NCBI GenBank assembly: GCA_964017235.1
Contig: OZ024938.1
Coordinates: 13,259,454 to 13,323,453 of the forward strand
From: Sabellastarte sp. h YS-2021
Lineage: Eukaryota; Annelida; Polychaeta; Sabellida; Sabellidae
Direction: 5' to 3'
DNA length: 64,000 nucleotides
Both the position numbers and the translations under genes were made by a program. The notes beneath the pieces were generated by a model. The model worked only from the letters and a program-made list of their open reading frames with translations, was not told where the DNA came from and did not search any database. Positions within the stretch are counted from its first letter, which is position 1, and the number at the start of each line of letters is the position of its first letter. This document shows, one piece after another, positions 23,501-35,500 of this stretch.

Positions 23501-26500
23501 AGTCTAAAAGAACGCATCTGCCGTCTAGGAATAGGGCAGAGATGAAAAAGCTTCACGTGTTGCCTCCTCGACGACCAAAAATTGAATGTGGATCTCTCGA
23601 CAAAGTCCAACCAACAATGTGTTGTGCGCATGCGCACCTATCACTAACTACGGGGTTCACCTCTCGAACAAGAATAATTTTTAAATATTCTTGTTGGTCG
23701 CCGCGTTTTGCCTCCACAAAACCAAGTAAGCATTTGTGAGGATAAGGTAAGGCTATTTTACGCAATAAAAAGAGTAGATCTAAATCCTAAAAGACTTTTC
23801 TGACACCTACTTCACCTGGTTCTATCCATTTCTCACCTGTAGTTGTGAGTATCTTTATCTAATTTCTCCTAGTCTTACCTGTATTGCAACATTTCACACT
23901 TATTGTCGCCTTTCTCACCTGTCGCTGGTATCTCTGTGTCAGTTCTGCCTCAAGGCGTCTCTGTGCTGACTCCAGTCTGGCTTCCTGCAAACCCAGCTGA
24001 ACCTTCAGACTCTCCTGTCATAGTAACACACTTGACATACATACCAGAACGGTAGATAAAATATCATGTGTTATATCGGAAAAACTGATGGAACATCATG
24101 TATGACACCTGAATAACTGACATATATTTTCACTATTTTTGTGCTATGGAACTGTCTGATGTACATATATCACAATAATAAATGAATAAATAAATAATAA
24201 ATACAAAATACGAATGACAAGTACAGTGGCAAAAAAAAAAAAAAAAAAGTGATCTCTAGATGTGCGAGGCTAGCTAGAACTTGTGCTTAAAAACTGAATC
24301 ATTCTTGTACTGAGTTTCCTTATTAAATTAATTACATGTACACACGGACACAAAATTCTCACTTGTAGCCAAAATCAGTAACCACATACAAATGTACATT
24401 CACCCAGTTGTATAAAAGTATCAGCATTACATTTACCTTTTCTCTGACTGCAGTGTCCAGTTCCACTTCCATCTCCCTATTGCGTGTCTTGCACTTGCTC
24501 AGTTCTGTCTCCATCTCATCAGCACGTTCACTTGTCTGTGCATGTTCTCGCTGTAACAGTAAACACAGTAAATTGTGGTACAAAAGTCTCCACAAACATT
24601 TCCTGAATATTTGATGCTGGGATGTAGAGAAGTCATCATGAAACAGAAGTGGCATCACTAAACTTTTCACAACATTTAAAATCACAAATACTGCAATAGC
24701 TTTTATTAGTTATTAGTGTCATTAAGCATTTTAGCAAAATATTTTCATTTGGATTCACTCTGAATGAATAATGAATCAGTGCTCAAACATATTAAATGAT
24801 CTGACAAGATATTCGAACAATATGACACAACATATTTTGTCCATTATTTGTCTAAATTAAAGAAAATTGTTCACCTAAGATAACACAAATCTGAAATGGA
24901 ATTAAATCATGCTATTGTGATCAATGATGACATCACCACATCAGTTTTTAAAGTTTTAGTGGTATACCAATATACAATAGTGTATACTTTTACAATGTTA
25001 TCGATTATGGGATAGGGCATAATTTTTGTCAATGTACTTTTACAATTATATGAATTATATGACCCTGTCTTACACAATGTACTTTTACAATTTTATCAAT
25101 AATATTACAGGACATTTTATTATTCAACATACTTTTACAAGTTTATCATTGCTGTCTAATACAAAGTGCTTAATAAATTTTGTGAAGTACATAGGCATAG
25201 TATTACTTAATGTACTACTTAATCATTGACTCCATAAGACACAGTATTATTCAAAAACTTGACAATTCTTTCAGAAACACCCAGGACATAGTATTACCCT
25301 ATGTACTTTTACAAATTCATCACTGATACATGACACAGTACGTTCACTATTATATGGTATAAACATTACAAAGTTTGTGCCTTACCTTAAACTTCTCTAC
25401 TTCCTCTTGATGTTTGCGTTTCAGCACTTCAAGCTCTTCATTGAACTTTTTCTCTTTTTGTTCCCATAATAAATTTTCCTGGAAAACAACAAAATATTTC
25501 AACATATGTGCATGTTTATTTATTTACCTTTAGTTTTTTGGATGAACAAAAGATTTATAACTTAAATTTGATTAATTTTTTTTTAAATATCAGATCCATC
25601 AATTTTGAAACATTCACACTCATTCCGTTTTTGTACTAGAGGAGACACATACAATTCAATATCAGTATCCCACTTACAATAAAAAATACAAAATTTTAAG
25701 CGCGAGCCTCGGTAGAGCTCATGCTTCTAAGAATCACTTTTTTTTGTCTCCGGACTTTCATCAGCTGTGGTGCAGCGTGATGAGTATTTGTCTGCTCACT
25801 GAAGTTAAGGGGCAATGGGCTACGTCAGTACTTGGATGGGTGACCGTCTGAGTTCTAGACCAGCTGTGGGACGTGTCTGAGTTGGAATTTCTTTGTGTCA
25901 CCAGACTTTCGTAAATTCTAGTGCACTACTCGTGTCTCTGATGGTTTTGTGCTCGCACTAGGGGACTTAACCGTTCGGCCTTGTTTTGTTCTTCCAGCCA
26001 TTGCATACATACAGTTTTTCCATAAATAATAAATTTATGCTTATTTAAAAATATAAATTTTACCTGTTTTCTACACAGATATTGTATCCAATTTTTCATT
26101 AATAATATTAAAATTCGAAAAATTCTTACATAATGAAAATATCTTTTAGTGTTTTCCTTTTTAAAGAATGTTTCTACCAAATTCTAATGACAAACATAAT
26201 TCTAAGATTACAAATATCAGTGAATATAGACCTATTTGTAAATACTGCAAGCATTAAGAAATGTATTGTTGGCATGGTCTGGTCTCCAATGTTTTGTTAC
26301 ATGAATAGCAAATAACAACAACAATACCTCATCATAGACCTCTTTGAGCTGAGCAAACTGTGTGTGAAGTCTGTCCAGTCTTTCCGTCAGACCCGAGCAC
26401 TCCTGTGTCAGTGTATTAGTACGCTCACGATATAGTGCCAGCTCACCGGCACATGCCTCCAGTTCTTGTGTCTTCACGCGAAGCTGATCCTGTAAAGTTA

Positions 26501-29500
26501 CAGAAACACTAGATGAGGTCAACACCCTCTCTCCTATTCTAACAAACATATGCCTACCCAACAGGTGTAAGAGTTTTTGAAAAAAAAAATGTTTTTTTTA
26601 AAAAAGACTGTAAAAAGACCTTTCTCAGGATATATAATTCATATTTTGTATATTACATAGTTTCCAAGATATTAATGAAAAACCGGAGGTTATTGACTCT
26701 TATCCATGGTACAGAGGCGCCAATGTACACCAAAATAATATATCCCGCTCTGTGCATCCCCCTATATGGTCAAATATGGCGAGCAATGGATAATAAAAAG
26801 TCCTGAATCAAACAGAAGGGAACACATAGTTACCACTCTTGCCCGGTCTCCAAATACTCAACAGCATAGTCAGTGGCACCTCCAATGTCTCACAGTATTT
26901 GGAGCGTATGATTTCAGATAAACAATAGAAATTTATCGAAAAACCCAGACAATGGCCAGTCTCGTTCATGAAGAAGTAAATTAGATTACATAAAATACAG
27001 TCAAACTACTTTCCATAGAACTTTGATTCCCACAATTCCCATGACGACAGGAAATACGAAGTACTTGCAGGTACTTCCTACTGCATTTCAAGCTGTCTCA
27101 AATTCCTGTTTACACACTGAAAAATTCCATCCGAGTATCAAATATTATTTCAATTTTAAACTGAGGTACACTTTGACAGAGTTCTAGGTGACACAGTTTT
27201 GACTGCATTGCATTCTAGCTCTAGTAAAACAATCTTCCTAATGACCCCTACCTGTTGGTCCCTGTCATTCTGCTGAGCTTTCAGTTTCTCTGCACTCAGA
27301 CAGTTCACCGTGTCTTGTAACTCTGACTCAAACTTGGACAGCGTCTACAACAAAACCAGGACCAAAATGTCAAATTTCACATTTTTCTATGTCCCTTTTA
27401 AACAGTAAAGTTCATATCAGCGCAAGTTCTCAGACTATCCCACCTGTTGGCATGAGCTTGTGGTGAAAACCAAGTGACTAAAAACAAGACTTGGTAACCA
27501 CTCAGTCCCTGAGGGTGCAATAACAACACAAATCTGAAAGAAAGTATGTCAAACCAGTAGCATTACATATCTTTGATGAACGTTTGGTTTAACCTTCAAC
27601 GTCAGCCACAATTTGTAGTGAAAACATGTAAAACAGGTGCCTATTTTAGATTACAAGGATAACTCATTACAGAGTAGATTACTGGTAAAAGAATACAAGT
27701 ACAAAATTTACTAGACATTTCAGCCCTACCCGTGTCTGCACCAGATGAACCCTCTTCAACTCTTCATGTTCAGTCTGTAGAGCATCAAACCTGTGCTGCC
27801 TGTCTGACTCACTCTGTTTCCACTTGTCCACGACTGAACCCAGACTCTGTGTAGTACAAGTATTAAGTCTCTGTTAGACAAACACTTCACATATCCACAA
27901 CAAATACTGACATTGGATAATTTATCTTCACTGTTTTAGTGCTGGGCCAGGGCGACCCCAAATGTTTCATGTGTCACTCTGTGTAAGAATGTGTTTTTTA
28001 AGATTTACACATATTCTAATGCAGGAACTTAAATACAATTTTAATAATGATATTAAAAGTCTATTTTGTCTTTGCATATCTGTCGATACCAACGTACCGC
28101 TTCATGTCATCAAATGCATTATACAACTACTTATCCCTCAGTGAGTAGTAACAGTTGCGTTAATAACAATGGGATATCTGAAAATAATCCTAAATATGCT
28201 TCAAGCTTGCTATAAAAGCAATAACATTTAAGAAAATACCTCAAGATAGATCTTCATTTTGGTACTTTAAATTTAAATTCCAAAATACTGATATATGATC
28301 CCTTACCTGATTACCTGTGATGCGGGTTCTAAATTACTGTCAAAAGAGCTGATACACAAACTGACAATTTCTTGGGGTCTTTAAATTCTTCATTTTATAT
28401 TCCTAAAGTTTGTGGCAGTTTGGCCATTGATGGGATTTCTATCTGTCAGCATGTATTTTGCATTTGTATTCGTATATATACTCAGAGCAATATCTCCATA
28501 TACCACAGGACTCAAAGCGCTATATGACCCATCCGATTGTACAAGTACAGTCCAACTCACAAATTACTGAAAGACAGAGACTCAAGGATGACCATTTATC
28601 AATGTCCTTGAGGTTCTTTAACCTGCCACTGGGGAATGGATGCCATTTTAAGTGGTCACTATGTATCTCCCTGTACCCAGGATCGAACCCACATCCTCAG
28701 TGTTCCTAGGAGAGTGTGTTACCCACTAGGCCACAGGGGCAGATGTGACACATGTAAGTTCCGCTGAAGTAATAAGTACTTTTATAGCATTTAATCTCCA
28801 CCATATGACAGACTCTAAACCACTAGAGCCACAATGAGACATAGAAAAAAATCAAAAAGGAGAATTTAAGCGGTCAAATACCTTGTCCAACTGTTTGATC
28901 ATGTGATCTTTCTTTCTGTCCATTTCCATGGCAACTGCCAATTGCTCCTGGTTTTCAAGCATCTGTAATGGGAAAAAAAAGCATTTAAATAAACTGGCAT
29001 TGAAGGCTATAGTTTCAATAAGAACAAAACAACTTTAAAGGACCTTTAAACTGTTATTAAAAGGGAAAGAAAAGTGCTACATGATTACCAAAGTCTCTGA
29101 GAGATGATAAAATTTGTGCACTTCAACTAGCTGTTACTTTGCAATAATGAGTCGTAGTGTTGAAGACGTTAAACTGTAAACCTATTTGCCGACTGAAAGA
29201 CACTAATCCGGTTATATTTTGTTTTCTTTTAACCAAAACCGGTTTCATCACATATTCATTATTTTAACTTAAGTTTACCAAAATATTAAACTTTAACAAA
29301 TATTTCACAGTATATTATAATATTCTATCAAAATATCACACATTTTGACCTCAAAAGTCTTCAAAAAGCCTATCGTGGTTCTTATTTATATGCGAGTTAT
29401 AGCTCACGTATGCATTTGAAAACTTATGTCTTCGCCTTTGATAAACCAAACGCACCCAGTTGGTCGCTGAATTTCTGCTTACGGAAACCAGAGCTAAAAT

Positions 29501-32500
29501 TTGCATTCAATCATTCAACACTAATGAGTCGATTGTTAAACAATGATAATTACACATCTATAAAGTCATATGATGTTGCTCATACAAAACCTACCTACAA
29601 CTGTAAAAAGATATATAATTTTGTATTTATACTCCGTGCAATATCTCCATGTACTACAGGACTCAAAGTGCTATACAAGAATGATATGCTAAGTACTGTT
29701 TCATTGTCCTGATAATTTTTATGTTAACAGTTTTTGTTTCCTTAGTGGCTAAGTGATATGGAAAATGTTCCTGGTATACAATGCTTTAATTACAATATCC
29801 TGGCATTATTTTCATACCTTACAGTCCAACGTAAACCTTATCTACCAGAGATTGAAAATACTTAATGTCTGGTCCACATTTTGAGGATATATAGAGTAAG
29901 AAATCTAAAATTCTAAAATTCGCCACAAATCTGAAATTCACCACATGTTGAAATACTAATAAAAGAAATTAATTGAGGTGAGATTTGTTGAATGTACAGT
30001 AAATTAAGGCTAAAAAATACCAATTTTAAAACAAAATATCATTTTCTTTGTAAAATTAACTGAGGTTTTAGAGGTGGCGAATTTCAGATTTGTGGCGAAT
30101 CTTAGATTTCTTACTCTAATGTTACCTGGCTGAGTGTTTACTCACTTTTCTCTGTAGGTCTTGTATCAGCTGCTCACAGTGCTACAAAACACAAACAATC
30201 AATTTCAAAGATAAACAGAGAGCACCATGATACCATTTTTTTATTTACACTTACAAAAGAACTAGAACTCATTTTTGATTGCTCTTTAAAAGTTCCACAT
30301 ATGAATTGTGATCAATCTCTTTCACCACATACAAGGCAGGTTCAAAGGTTTCATACAAGTTATAGTTCACAGGTTTACTGCTGATGAATAAAACTAATAC
30401 CCAGTAAATAAGAAAGTGATGCAAGATATACTAACCTTTCTTTTCCAAACATGCTGGTAGAGTAATATTTTGTTCGTATAAGAGAATGAAGCAACTGTAC
30501 ACTAGATGAGGTGTTTTAGTTTAAAACAAAGGAGAGTATTTAAAATGAGTGTAATAAAATATTGGGACAGCAGAAAGTCAGACAACGTATGTTCCTTTGT
30601 AACAGACACTAGAAAGTACTGACATGTTTAAGAGCTTGTTCATTAGTGAAGAAATAAATAAATACACACTCAATGAGAACACTGAAAAAATACAGCATAT
30701 ATCAGTGGTAAATAGTGCTGTGACAATGTTTGTAGAAGTTTGATAATTCGCTCATTTACTGCCCCGAATTCGAAGTTCGGTTCAAAAGTCTGAAATTCGA
30801 ACATTGCAAAACGTTTAGAAATCATCAAGATCACACCACATCCCAATGGATCCTATTTTCAAACATCTATAAAACCTGCATTTTAATGACAAACTGGCGA
30901 AATTTATTCAAAATATACATGGATTTTAATTATCAGCATATTTTCAAACAAGTGACAAGAGTTTATGTTAAGATATATGCATTTTTACTGGTTTTGAAAA
31001 CGTTGTTTTGATGATCGCACTAGATCAAAGTCTACTGGCTTGTACAGATACCAAACATCAAACCCGACATTCTAAATGATCTCACGGCACTAGTGGTAAA
31101 ACCCTTAAAACAAATAGTTGGTTTCTAATTGATTTATATAGTCCCTAAAAAGCCTCATATCTGACAACTAAAGTATATAATATGCTTAATAATGTGCCCT
31201 TGTATTATATTATGCCAATGTTCACTTAAATTAAATCTAAATTGTTGCTTTTAAATCACACATAATATACAATTTGTAGTTATGGTTATGTTTTATGTAC
31301 ATGCTTAGAAGATTTTTACAATCTGATGTATACTAATTCAAACAAATCCAGTTTTCATTGAATTTTTTTATTTTTTGGGAGTTTCAAGCCTTTCTTTACC
31401 TTTCTGCGTAACTGTTCTTTCTCCAGTGATTCCCGCAGCAGATGCACTTCCAGAGGTCCATGAGACTGTGGGGTAGCGGGCAGGTCTGTCAGGTACTTGG
31501 ACGAGTAGGACAGTAGCTGGTCTAAGTTTCCTGTCACTCCCTCACTGTAACAAGGTCATTTGTTTTATTAATTTCACATTTTGTTGCACGTACGAATTGA
31601 AATCTGGTAAAAATTTTCAACAGAAAGACTAGCTTGGTAACAATGTTTGTAGAAGTTCGATAGTTTGCTCGTTGACTGCCCCAACATCACAAAGGATGCT
31701 ATTTTCATCCATCTATACAATTTGTGCTCGTTATTATATTGAAAATATGGTGAAATTTTCTATGGATTTTTGTCTCTACCACACTTTCATTAAAGTGACA
31801 AGATTACAGATCTGATTTCTTCATTTTAACAAGTTTTGAAAACGTTTGTTTGATGATTGTACTGGATCTAAGTTCGCCAGCTTGCACAGATACCAAACAT
31901 CGAACCCAAAATTTTAAACGATTTCATTTTACTAGTCAGAACCTGACATTATACTTGTCACTTAAAGATGTTTAACATCATCTGAACTGTTTTGTTTGAA
32001 TAGTACATTTTCCTGTGACAGCATGCCTCTGAAAAAATTTCTTTAAAAACTGAGCAACATAATTGAGAGATCACAAGGTTAAAAACACACCTGTAAAAAG
32101 AATGCCTGGATATGGGACTACCACCATGCTGCCCAGTCATATGGCCTGTCACATGACCTCCCACATGTGACTGGTACCCTGGCCTACCAGGCTGGTTTCC
32201 ATGCACACTAAGCTGGTTTCCATGCCCAATAAATTGACTTCCATGGCCACTGAGCTGGTTTCCATGACCACTAAGCTGGTTCCCATGCCCAATGGGCTGG
32301 TTGCTACCCTGTAGAATGGCCTGCAAGTGCTGTTTGACATCTGCCATGTAATCTAATGCTTCTGAATGTCCTATACTCTGAAAAACACACAGTTCTTGAT
32401 ACAAATTGTTTCCCCTAAAGCTGGAAATATTCGTTATTAACCCCTTGATATGAGTGTGAATGACACATGGTTGTCTGTAAAATATCATTTTGGAGCAATG

Positions 32501-35500
32501 ATTTTGGTTTTATACGGAGTATGTAAGCAAAGATTACATGCTTTGAAATAGGGCTGCGAACGAGTACTCAAGCCTCGGTGTACGAGGCGGTCTTCCCTTG
32601 TACTCGAGTCCATTTTAAGTACTCGGTTACTCGCGAGGTATTGTATTATCGCCCACGTAATGAAACGTTTGTGTAAAATATGCTGCATTTCAGCATTTCC
32701 GTCACATAATATCAATTAAAGTCATTGTTTTCGCTTGAAAGCATAGAATTTACTCCATATTTTATAATATATGGTGAAATAGAAGACGTTTTTCTTCAAA
32801 AGTTTCGTTTCCGGAACCGACTATTTGTTTACAGAAGACTTCTAATGGTGGGTACTAAATCTCGCGGTTACTCGAATTCGGGCCGGTTTTCAGAGGGCGA
32901 GTACTCGATGCCGTTTTTTTGTACCCGTCACAGCCCTACTTTGAAAGTCTTATGAGATTTGGGACCACAGTAAGGTTTCATCCAGGAATAGATCAATTTA
33001 TAGAATTCATAAAACAAACAAAATCCAACATTTCTGTTTGTCAGACCAATGCTTCCATTACACAAGTCATATTTTAAAGTAACAAATGACCTGTGAAAAA
33101 AACATGCCATTATTATTTCACTTTGAAACCTTTCTGCTTTCTAGCAATTGATGCACCACACCACACAAGTTTTACTCAAAACTTTTATTTAAATCAAACA
33201 CAGATGTTTCCCATCAACAAAATCACAGTAAAAGCATAAATACAGTAACAAAATTACAGTAAAAGCATACAGTAACAAAATTACAGTCAAAGCATAATTT
33301 CTTCAATTATGTGGTCAGTTTCCCTATTTTTCAATTTTTATTCAATTATATATGTTGTCAAGAAAGATGGGGGTACAAAAAGTTGTAAACTTATTTACTA
33401 CAACATGGCAGTTCTGCTCAATGAAAAAATAAGGGATCAAAGTGTGCAATTTCTTCAGATTTGCAGTTTGTTTGCAACATTTCAACTTTTCCTGAAATTA
33501 TGTATGTTGACAAGTGAAGTGTTGCTTCTAAAATGTCATCACAGTATTTCAGTAAAATGCTCTGAATACCAAAACACCGGGCCTACCGACCCATCCCTAG
33601 GTAAAATGGCATAAAATTTCAATGTTCAGCGACCAATTCTGGACTTTTGGGTACTTAGTAACTGGTACAACTAAAAACTTAAATACTTATCCAGTCAAGG
33701 TTGGGAGAATACAAGGTGAATAAAATACTGGTGTTCTCACTGTGTGAGTAGATTCATGCAGACTTGGTCCGTGCAGCAACTGATGAACAGAATCCAGTCC
33801 AGGTGGACGAGTTGGTTGCCCTGGTAACGGGGTCGTTGATTTGACAGAATCTTTGTAACTGGAAGAAGCTGTAAGAAATTAAAGGCATATTAGTTGCATG
33901 ATTCACATTAAATTATACGACTGTACCAGATATTGACAAATAAAAGAGACAAAACCATCTTGCGCCACAGTTTAATATAGTTATTGTACTGTAGTAGATT
34001 CTGTATTACTACAACCTATAATATACCGTAATAAGCAGAATATTCACTCTGTCTGTAATAATGCCCTCCCACCCCCCACCGATCAAGGGTGAATTGAAGC
34101 AAACAGAACACAGGAGTATAAAGTCTAGTTCGAGATTGATGACTTTGACAATTCTTTGGTCTGAATCTGCTAGATCAGATAAATGTATTATAATCATAAC
34201 AGGTCATAAACTTATTAGGTAAATGTTACCACTTGATATTTTTCACAGAAGCTGTACACCACTAAGAGTAGGGAGTAATTTAGTAAAATACCTTGCATCA
34301 TTAACTGTGTCAATTATGGCTGTTACCTGTAACACTTAAACAACATAAGTCTGAGAAATACAAGAGCGAGAGAGAACTAATTGAAACATGGTCTTACATC
34401 ACATTAAAAATCTTACATCATTGCTTTTTTTGTTTTTATTACCACACTCGTGTTGAAAAAAGATGCATTACCCTGGAAAATATATTACAGAAATTACAGT
34501 ACAAAATATTTATATCTAGTGTAGTAATAAATATCGATTGTGAGGGCGTTTGTTACAGGATATACGCCCGGCAAAAATTCCAAATAATGCCAGAGCATTG
34601 CCAAACAAGAAATTTGAAACGACACTTCCGTTTTTCAGCGGGCGGTTATCGGAGGTTTTACTCCCAGCTGATTCTATGCGCACAGACGGGTTTTCGTTCA
34701 CTGCGCACTTCTGGTCTTTATAATTATGGATAACTTGCACTTATAACTACAAAAATACCCTTTTTTCAGGTATTGGGATTTCCGAACTTTTACTAATCTT
34801 TGCCTTCCAACCCCTCTCCAGATTTCACTGATATACAGCTTACCACTAAGGCTGGTTTGAGTGACAGCAGTGCACTGAGAGACCTCTGGTGGCTCCTCCC
34901 CTTTCCTGAGTGTGCTATCCTCCTCGCTTTTGATGGGGCTGATCTCCACTCCCTGGGAAGCCAGGTGCTTCTTCATAGATGGAGGACCTGCTATGACCAT
35001 AATAATTAACAGAATAAGGACGACAATTGTAACAAAAATATAGTACAACTACTGTCTATTATTTTACCTTCTGAATCAAGGACACATCCTAAAATCTGAA
35101 CAATATAATTTGCAAAATCTCCACTTTTTAATCTCATTTGACTTGTGCAGCTTAGGAGATCAAACACCATCTGGATCTAGCATTGCTCTAAAAAAGGCAG
35201 TGACAAAGTAACTAGGTAGTGGAATAAACTGACTTTGTCTAGAAAACTAGTAAACCACATATTTTTTTCAATTTCCACACTAATTTATTCGTACTTTACT
35301 GGGTATCCTGACACAGGTTGGTAATTACAATACGGGTATCCGTTCCTAGCCAGAACCACACCCTCTTAAAAAAACACTGCTTGTTGGCATCTACACCAAA
35401 CAGTTTTTTCAAAAGGTAAACTCACCTCCAGTTTTCTCAGTTCGTGTGTTTTGCTGCTGCTGCTGCCTCCCCCTCACACTTGCACCCTTTGCCCTCTGGG

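Larger units (their letters stand above)
18361..23751 (-). mobile_element. DIRS-like tyrosine-recombinase retroelement, degenerate
   Basis: Inverted repeats of about 178 bp bound it (18361-18539 and 23574-23751), differing at only a few bases. On the - strand, in order: reverse transcriptase at about 22000-21760 (WRPVIDLSVLDKFL, SIDLKDAFF), more palm/thumb at about 21600-21400 (TIDFLGFHFELIQGKVF), RNase H at about 21070-20780 (INVLELKAVFLALKEL, ILIRARHIQGCLNVI), a FATKLDHKLPIYVSPVPDA segment at about 20700, and a tyrosine recombinase at about 19580-19200 (SCPARALRYYLDRTSALRKG, and in another frame HWKSHNTFSTF). The frame shifts repeatedly and stops are present, so it is inactive. The right third (22000-23570), where gag would lie, is unrecognisable. 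It sits in a centrobin intron in the same orientation as the gene. Confidence 0.85.

Noticed and set aside
25745..25865. A 5S rRNA gene
   Set aside because: Only the 3' half is 5S-like and it is diverged; the same flanks occur on the other copies, so it is a repeat family.
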